Part shown: positions 44,680-48,334 of the stretch, one piece after another
Layout: each line of letters starts with the position of its first letter
Numbering within the stretch: position 1 is the stretch's first letter
Assembly: GCF_018129065.1 (NCBI RefSeq)
Contig: NZ_JAAEDM010000030.1
Coordinates: 1 to 48,334 of the forward strand
Source: Neoroseomonas soli
GTDB lineage: Bacteria > Pseudomonadota > Alphaproteobacteria > Acetobacterales > Acetobacteraceae
Reading direction: 5' to 3'
DNA: 48,334 bases
The notes under the pieces: model-generated
The model's input: only the letters and a program-made list of their open reading frames with translations
Database searches by the model: none
Told to the model about the DNA's origin: nothing
Translations under genes and position numbers: made by a program

Positions 44680-47019
44680 ATGGCGCGCGTTCTGGTTGTG
44701 CCCGGCGTTTCGGTGGAAACCCGCTTCGATGTCCCCCCGCCGCTCCCCTCCCGGTCCGGCATCCTCGGTGCGGTCGGGGTCGTGGACCGTGCCCCGCCTC
44801 CCGGCGAACTGACCGGCATCACCACCTCCACCGAGTTGTTCGAGCGCTTCGGGCCGGCCAGCCGGTATTCCTTCCCCGAACTCCTCGACGCCATCGCCAA
44901 TGGCGTGTCGGAGGTCTTCGTCTCGGCCGTCGATCCGCGCTCGGGCGCGCCGGCGGAACTGACGCTGCGCGACGACGAGAACCAGCCGGTAGCCCTGCTC
45001 CGCGCCCGTGCCGTCGGTCCCTGGGGGAACGACCTCGGCGCGCGCGTCGTCCGCACCATGGCCGAGGACGGCGTCACCGTCCGCCGCCTCTCGCTCGAGA
45101 TCGCGCTGCGCGGCACGCCGGTCGAACGCTTCGACAGCCTGGTCTTCGACGCGACGCAGGAACGCGATTTCTTCGCCACCATCAACCGCGAGAGCACGCT
45201 CGTCGTCGCCATCGATCCGGACCTGATGACCGACCTTCCGGCGACCGACGCCGACGTGGTCGCCTTCACGGACAGCGCGGCGCAGCCAGCGCGCGGGCGC
45301 CTCGCGGCGGGGAACGACACCCTCGTCAACGTCACCGCGGCGCAGCCGGGCGGGCGGGGCAACCGCGCCTCGCTCCGCGTCGCGGCAGGCCATGCGAGCC
45401 GTTCCTTCCCCGGCGCCGCCGACGCCCCGAGCATCCGCGTCAGCGCGCGGGAGGCCGGGGATGCCGGCACCGCCATCTCCTTCGGCATCACCGGCGATGC
45501 GGCGGCCGTGACGGTGCAGGTGCAGGATGGCGCGGGCAATGTCCGCACCTATGGCGGCGCTGGCCAGGTGCTGGACAGCGTCGCCGCCCTGGTCGCCGCG
45601 CTGTCCGCCGATCCTGCCGTGCGCGTGGTCCGACTGGGCGACGTGCTTCCCGCGGCGACCGCGGGGCGCCAGCCGCTGCTGCGGACGGTGAGCGTGACCT
45701 TCGCCGAGGAAGGCGCCGCCACCACCGAACTCGCGGACCTCGAAAGCGCGACCGCCATCGCCGCGGCGCTGGATGCCCTGCCGCAGCTCGTCGCGGCTCT
45801 CGCGCCCGGCGCGGACGGCACGCGGCTGCCGGATGTGGGCGCGCCGAATGCGCGCTTCCTGGATGGCGGACGCGATGCGGGTCCCGCGCGTGCCTGTGCC
45901 GGCCAGGACAATCCGGCCGCCACCGTGCTGGAACTGCGCCCTGCGCCGGGTGCCGATGCCGCCGCCGCGCGCTTCCGGGTGCTCGCGGGCACCACGGCCG
46001 GCACGGTGCGGATCAGCGTCGGCCGGCTCGATGCCGGCGTCTATGCGGAGCAGGAAAGCTTCGACAACCTCACCATGGACCCGGACGACCCGCGCTACCT
46101 GCCGGCCGTCCTCGCCGCCGGCAGCAACGTCCTGCGCGCCGCCGACACCTTCCTGCGCCGCGGGGCGAGCCACCTGCCGACGGGCAGCCTCGCGCCGCAG
46201 CGCTTCACGGGCGGGGCGATGCCGTCTCTCGCCGCTTGGCAGAACGCGACCGACGCATTGGCCGGCGTCCCGGATGTGGACCTGGTGATGGCCGGGCTGC
46301 AAGGCTGGCGCGACCCTGCGCTGGACCATGCGGCGGTGCAGACGGCGCTCGGCGCGCATGCCGCGCAGCAGGCGGAGTTGGCGCGGCCACGCATCGCGCT
46401 CGGCGGGGTCAATCCGGCGACGCAGCGCGACACCTCGGCCATCCTGTCGCAGGCCGCGATCGTCGCCGGACGGCGCTTCGTGCTGGTCGCGCCAGGCGGC
46501 GCGGAAGGCGCGGTCGCCGGCCTGCTGGGGCGACTCGACGTGTTCCAATCGCCCACCTTCAAGACGCTGGGCTCCCTCTCCGCGGCGCTCGTGCCCTACA
46601 CGGATTCCGACCTCAACCGCCTGGTCGGGCCGGACGGCAATGTCTGCGTCGTCACCTCGCGGCGCGGCCGCGGCACCATCGTGGTCAAGGGCATCGCCGC
46701 CGACGGCTTCCAGATCAGCGTACTGCGCACGGCCGACCGCTGCGTGCGGGAGGTCAGCAAGATCGCCGACCGCTTCATCGGCCAGCTCAACAACAGCGAG
46801 CAGCGCGGCGCGCTGCGGCAGATGATCGTGGACACCTTCACCCAGATGGAGCGCGACGGCGCGCTGGTGCGCAGCATGGACGGGAAGGACCCGGCTTTCC
46901 TCGTGGAGGTCTACGGCAGCCAGACGGATTTCGCCGCCGGCATCCTGCGCGTGGACATCGCGGTCCGGCCGGTGCGCGCCATCGACTACGTCTATGCGAC
47001 CATCCGGGTGCGCAACTAG
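44680..47019 (+). CDS. Contractile phage-tail-like sheath protein
   Basis: This 779-aa protein forms the contractile sheath of a tail-like structure. The N-terminus (ARVLVVPGVSVETRFDVPPP) and the C-terminal part matching the sheath core domain support it: DLNRLVGPDGNVCVVTSRRG, then QMERDGALVRSMDGKDPAFLVEVYG and ILRVDIAVRPVRAIDYVYATI, here in pieces. It is longer than P2- or Mu-type sheaths (about 400-500 aa). An inserted, Ala/Gly-rich beta region around residues 190-420 probably decorates the outer surface. GGGGGAAGG lies before ATG 44680; a GTG at 44641 would add 13 residues. It is the first gene of the cluster, 338 bp from the Yip1 gene. Confidence 0.85.
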   Translation: MARVLVVPGVSVETRFDVPPPLPSRSGILGAVGVVDRAPPPGELTGITTSTELFERFGPASRYSFPELLDAIANGVSEVFVSAVDPRSGAPAELTLRDDENQPVALLRARAVGPWGNDLGARVVRTMAEDGVTVRRLSLEIALRGTPVERFDSLVFDATQERDFFATINRESTLVVAIDPDLMTDLPATDADVVAFTDSAAQPARGRLAAGNDTLVNVTAAQPGGRGNRASLRVAAGHASRSFPGAADAPSIRVSAREAGDAGTAISFGITGDAAAVTVQVQDGAGNVRTYGGAGQVLDSVAALVAALSADPAVRVVRLGDVLPAATAGRQPLLRTVSVTFAEEGAATTELADLESATAIAAALDALPQLVAALAPGADGTRLPDVGAPNARFLDGGRDAGPARACAGQDNPAATVLELRPAPGADAAAARFRVLAGTTAGTVRISVGRLDAGVYAEQESFDNLTMDPDDPRYLPAVLAAGSNVLRAADTFLRRGASHLPTGSLAPQRFTGGAMPSLAAWQNATDALAGVPDVDLVMAGLQGWRDPALDHAAVQTALGAHAAQQAELARPRIALGGVNPATQRDTSAILSQAAIVAGRRFVLVAPGGAEGAVAGLLGRLDVFQSPTFKTLGSLSAALVPYTDSDLNRLVGPDGNVCVVTSRRGRGTIVVKGIAADGFQISVLRTADRCVREVSKIADRFIGQLNNSEQRGALRQMIVDTFTQMERDGALVRSMDGKDPAFLVEVYGSQTDFAAGILRVDIAVRPVRAIDYVYATIRVRN

Positions 47020-47049
47020 GCCCCAGCGGCCAGAGCGGGAGGAACGCGC

Positions 47050-47448
47050 ATGGCTTCCGTCTTCACCGCGAATTCCTCGGCCGTCCTCATCGGCGGCGAG
47101 CGCGTCGGCGGCGTCCGCAGCATCGACTACCAGCACCGCCGCGCGCAGGAGAGCGTCTATGCGCTCGGCTCGGCCGAGCGTGTGGCGGTCATCTACGGCG
47201 GCACGTCGGTCGCCGGACGGATCATCATCGCCTCAGCGTCCGACGCGCTGGATGCGCTGCTCGCCTCGGGCGAGACCTTCCAGGTCGTGGCGAACCTCTC
47301 GGCGCGCGCGGATCTGGAACCGGAGCGCAGCGTCGCCTTCGACGGCTGCTTCATGACGGGCAAGACCTTCGCCCTCTCCGCCGGCGGCCATGCCGAGGCC
47401 GTGTACGAATTCACCGCGACGCGCATGCGCGAGGAGGCGGCCGCCTGA
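47050..47448 (+). CDS. Probable tail tube protein
   Basis: This 132-aa protein is beta-rich and small. SSAVLIGGERVGGVRSIDY, then SVYALGSAERVAVIYGGTSVAG and FQVVANL, resemble the strand-turn pattern of contractile-tail tube proteins of the XkdM/gp19 fold. It lies directly after the sheath gene, the position where tubes are normally encoded. GGGAGGAAC precedes the ATG. The identification is by position and fold pattern, not by a strict motif. Confidence 0.6.
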   Translation: MASVFTANSSAVLIGGERVGGVRSIDYQHRRAQESVYALGSAERVAVIYGGTSVAGRIIIASASDALDALLASGETFQVVANLSARADLEPERSVAFDGCFMTGKTFALSAGGHAEAVYEFTATRMREEAAA

Positions 47449-47460
47449 CCGGCATTCCCG

Positions 47461-47925
47461 ATGATCCCCGTTCCCAGCCCTGTCGCGCATGTCTCCATCG
47501 GCCTCGATCCGGGCACTGGCACCTGGCGGGTGGAAGCCGATGTGCCGCGCACGCTGCGCACCTGGCGTTGGGGCGAGCGCCGGCGGCTCGTCGCCGCCTG
47601 CAGCCGCGGCGGCCGGCTTGACGGGAACGCCTTCGCCGCCGCTGTCGCGACGACGCTCTACGATCCGCCGCCGCCGCCGGACCTGATCGCGCTGCATGCG
47701 CTGGTCGCGCTCGACCTGCTCGGGCTCGGGCACGGGGCGGCGCCGTCGCCGCTCGGCGCGGCGGAGGCGCGGCTTGCGGCCCGCTTCGGATGGTTGCCGA
47801 GCGCGATCGCGGAGGAGCCGGCGCCGGCCCTGGACAGCCTGCTGGCCAATCTCGACCCCGACTCGCCATCCGCGCCCGGCGATGGCTGGAGCAGCATCCG
47901 TGTCGTGGAGGGGCCCGATGGCTGA
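47461..47925 (+). CDS. Tail-cluster protein of unknown function
   Basis: This 154-aa protein is not recognised. It starts MIPVPSPVAHVSIGLDPGTG, contains a basic segment RTLRTWRWGERRRLVAACSR and a hydrophobic helix DLIALHALVALDLLGLG, and ends acidic. The WGERRRL...G...L pattern followed by helices is reminiscent of small tail assembly or baseplate proteins encoded after the tube, but I cannot name it. It starts 12 nt after the tube gene and overlaps the next ORF by 8 nt. Confidence 0.6.
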   Translation: MIPVPSPVAHVSIGLDPGTGTWRVEADVPRTLRTWRWGERRRLVAACSRGGRLDGNAFAAAVATTLYDPPPPPDLIALHALVALDLLGLGHGAAPSPLGAAEARLAARFGWLPSAIAEEPAPALDSLLANLDPDSPSAPGDGWSSIRVVEGPDG

Positions 47926-48334
47926 CGCGCCGGCTGCCCTCCTCGCCGAACAGGACCGGAAGCGGCCGATGCTGGACCGGCTGCTGGCGCTGGCCGCGCT
48001 GTGGGCGGACCCGGAGGCGGCAGGCGACGGAGTGGCGGAACCGGGCGAGGCGAAGGCCTGGCGGTTTGCGAAACCGATGGACATGACGGCGGCCGCGATG
48101 GGACCGAACGCGGCGACGGCGCCGGCTGCCGCCTCGGCGCCCGGCTTCGCGGCGCCATCGTCTGGCCGGCCGGTCGGAAGGTCCTCTCCGTCCGCCTCCA
48201 TGTCGTCCTCACCCGTAGCGTCCGCGGTGACCGCCCGCGGCGCGGTGGCTCCGTTCCCCGCCGGCAGCGCGGGCGCTGCGCCCGATGCAACGCGCATCGC
48301 GGGGCACCCCCGCCCGGCAGGCGCCCTCGCGGCG
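47918..48334 (+). CDS. Ala/Pro-rich tail-cluster protein (partial, runs off the window)
   Basis: The 139 codons visible from ATG 47918 are open to the window end. The first 45 residues are helical and charged (LLAEQDRKRPMLDRLLALAALW). The rest is Ala/Pro/Ser-rich and likely disordered, with many short neutral residues as in linkers of tail or virulence-system proteins. It overlaps the previous gene by 8 nt and so is translation-coupled. Its function cannot be told from the visible part; a tape-measure or a baseplate-associated protein are possibilities. Confidence 0.55.
   Translation, partial: MADAPAALLAEQDRKRPMLDRLLALAALWADPEAAGDGVAEPGEAKAWRFAKPMDMTAAAMGPNAATAPAAASAPGFAAPSSGRPVGRSSPSASMSSSPVASAVTARGAVAPFPAGSAGAAPDATRIAGHPRPAGALAA

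Overview
The window is G+C-rich bacterial chromosome (about two thirds or more G+C by eye), densely packed, with many ATGA/GTGA stop-start overlaps. The gene content suggests an alphaproteobacterium, most likely an Acetobacteraceae/Roseomonas-type member of the Rhodospirillales. The pointers are an imuA-imuB-dnaE2 mutasome behind a GAAC-N7-GAAC LexA box, a DUF1127 mini-protein, several orphan Bug (tripartite tricarboxylate) receptors, CoA-transferase/acyl-CoA dehydrogenase catabolic islands and GC-rich palindromic repeats. No tRNA, rRNA, CRISPR array, integrase or intact insertion sequence was seen.

Left part (1-8 kb): a phosphoheptose isomerase and a UDP-glucuronate 4-epimerase-like gene (surface polysaccharide precursors) are preceded by a truncated Bug receptor leader and a LysR regulator. 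A divergent DUF1127 gene and an MgtA-type Mg2+ ATPase follow, then cysE-cysK for cysteine synthesis. From 7.6 to 13.3 kb lies the SOS-induced mutasome. Its imuB carries an in-frame composite palindromic repeat between the start codon and the polymerase-like domain. A small unknown gene behind a probable Fur box follows.

Middle part (13.8-27.1 kb): ten tightly spaced minus-strand genes form one apparent operon: livG, an acyl-CoA ligase, livH, livM, a binding protein, livF, a second acyl-CoA ligase, isovaleryl-CoA dehydrogenase, and methylcrotonyl-CoA carboxylase beta and alpha. The layout suggests uptake of a branched-chain (amino) acid, CoA activation and the first steps of leucine/isovalerate breakdown. 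A glycerophosphodiester phosphodiesterase lies upstream on the same strand.

Right part (28-48 kb): a TRAP-type binding protein without TRAP permease genes sits 2 nt upstream of a large hybrid histidine kinase with an HPt domain, which suggests a ligand-sensing pair. Then come an alpha/beta hydrolase and a DMT exporter, a Bug receptor (preceded by a short well-initiated ORF), an MBL-fold hydrolase, a 141-bp MITE-like element with TAA target duplication, an acyl-CoA dehydrogenase and a CaiB-type CoA-transferase. A GAF-Bug pair, a GST, a decayed carboxymuconolactone decarboxylase-like fragment and another Bug receptor follow, then an AmpG-like permease and a Yip1 protein. The window ends inside a cluster for a contractile phage-tail-like structure: an enlarged sheath, a probable tube, a small unknown protein and the start of an Ala/Pro-rich protein.
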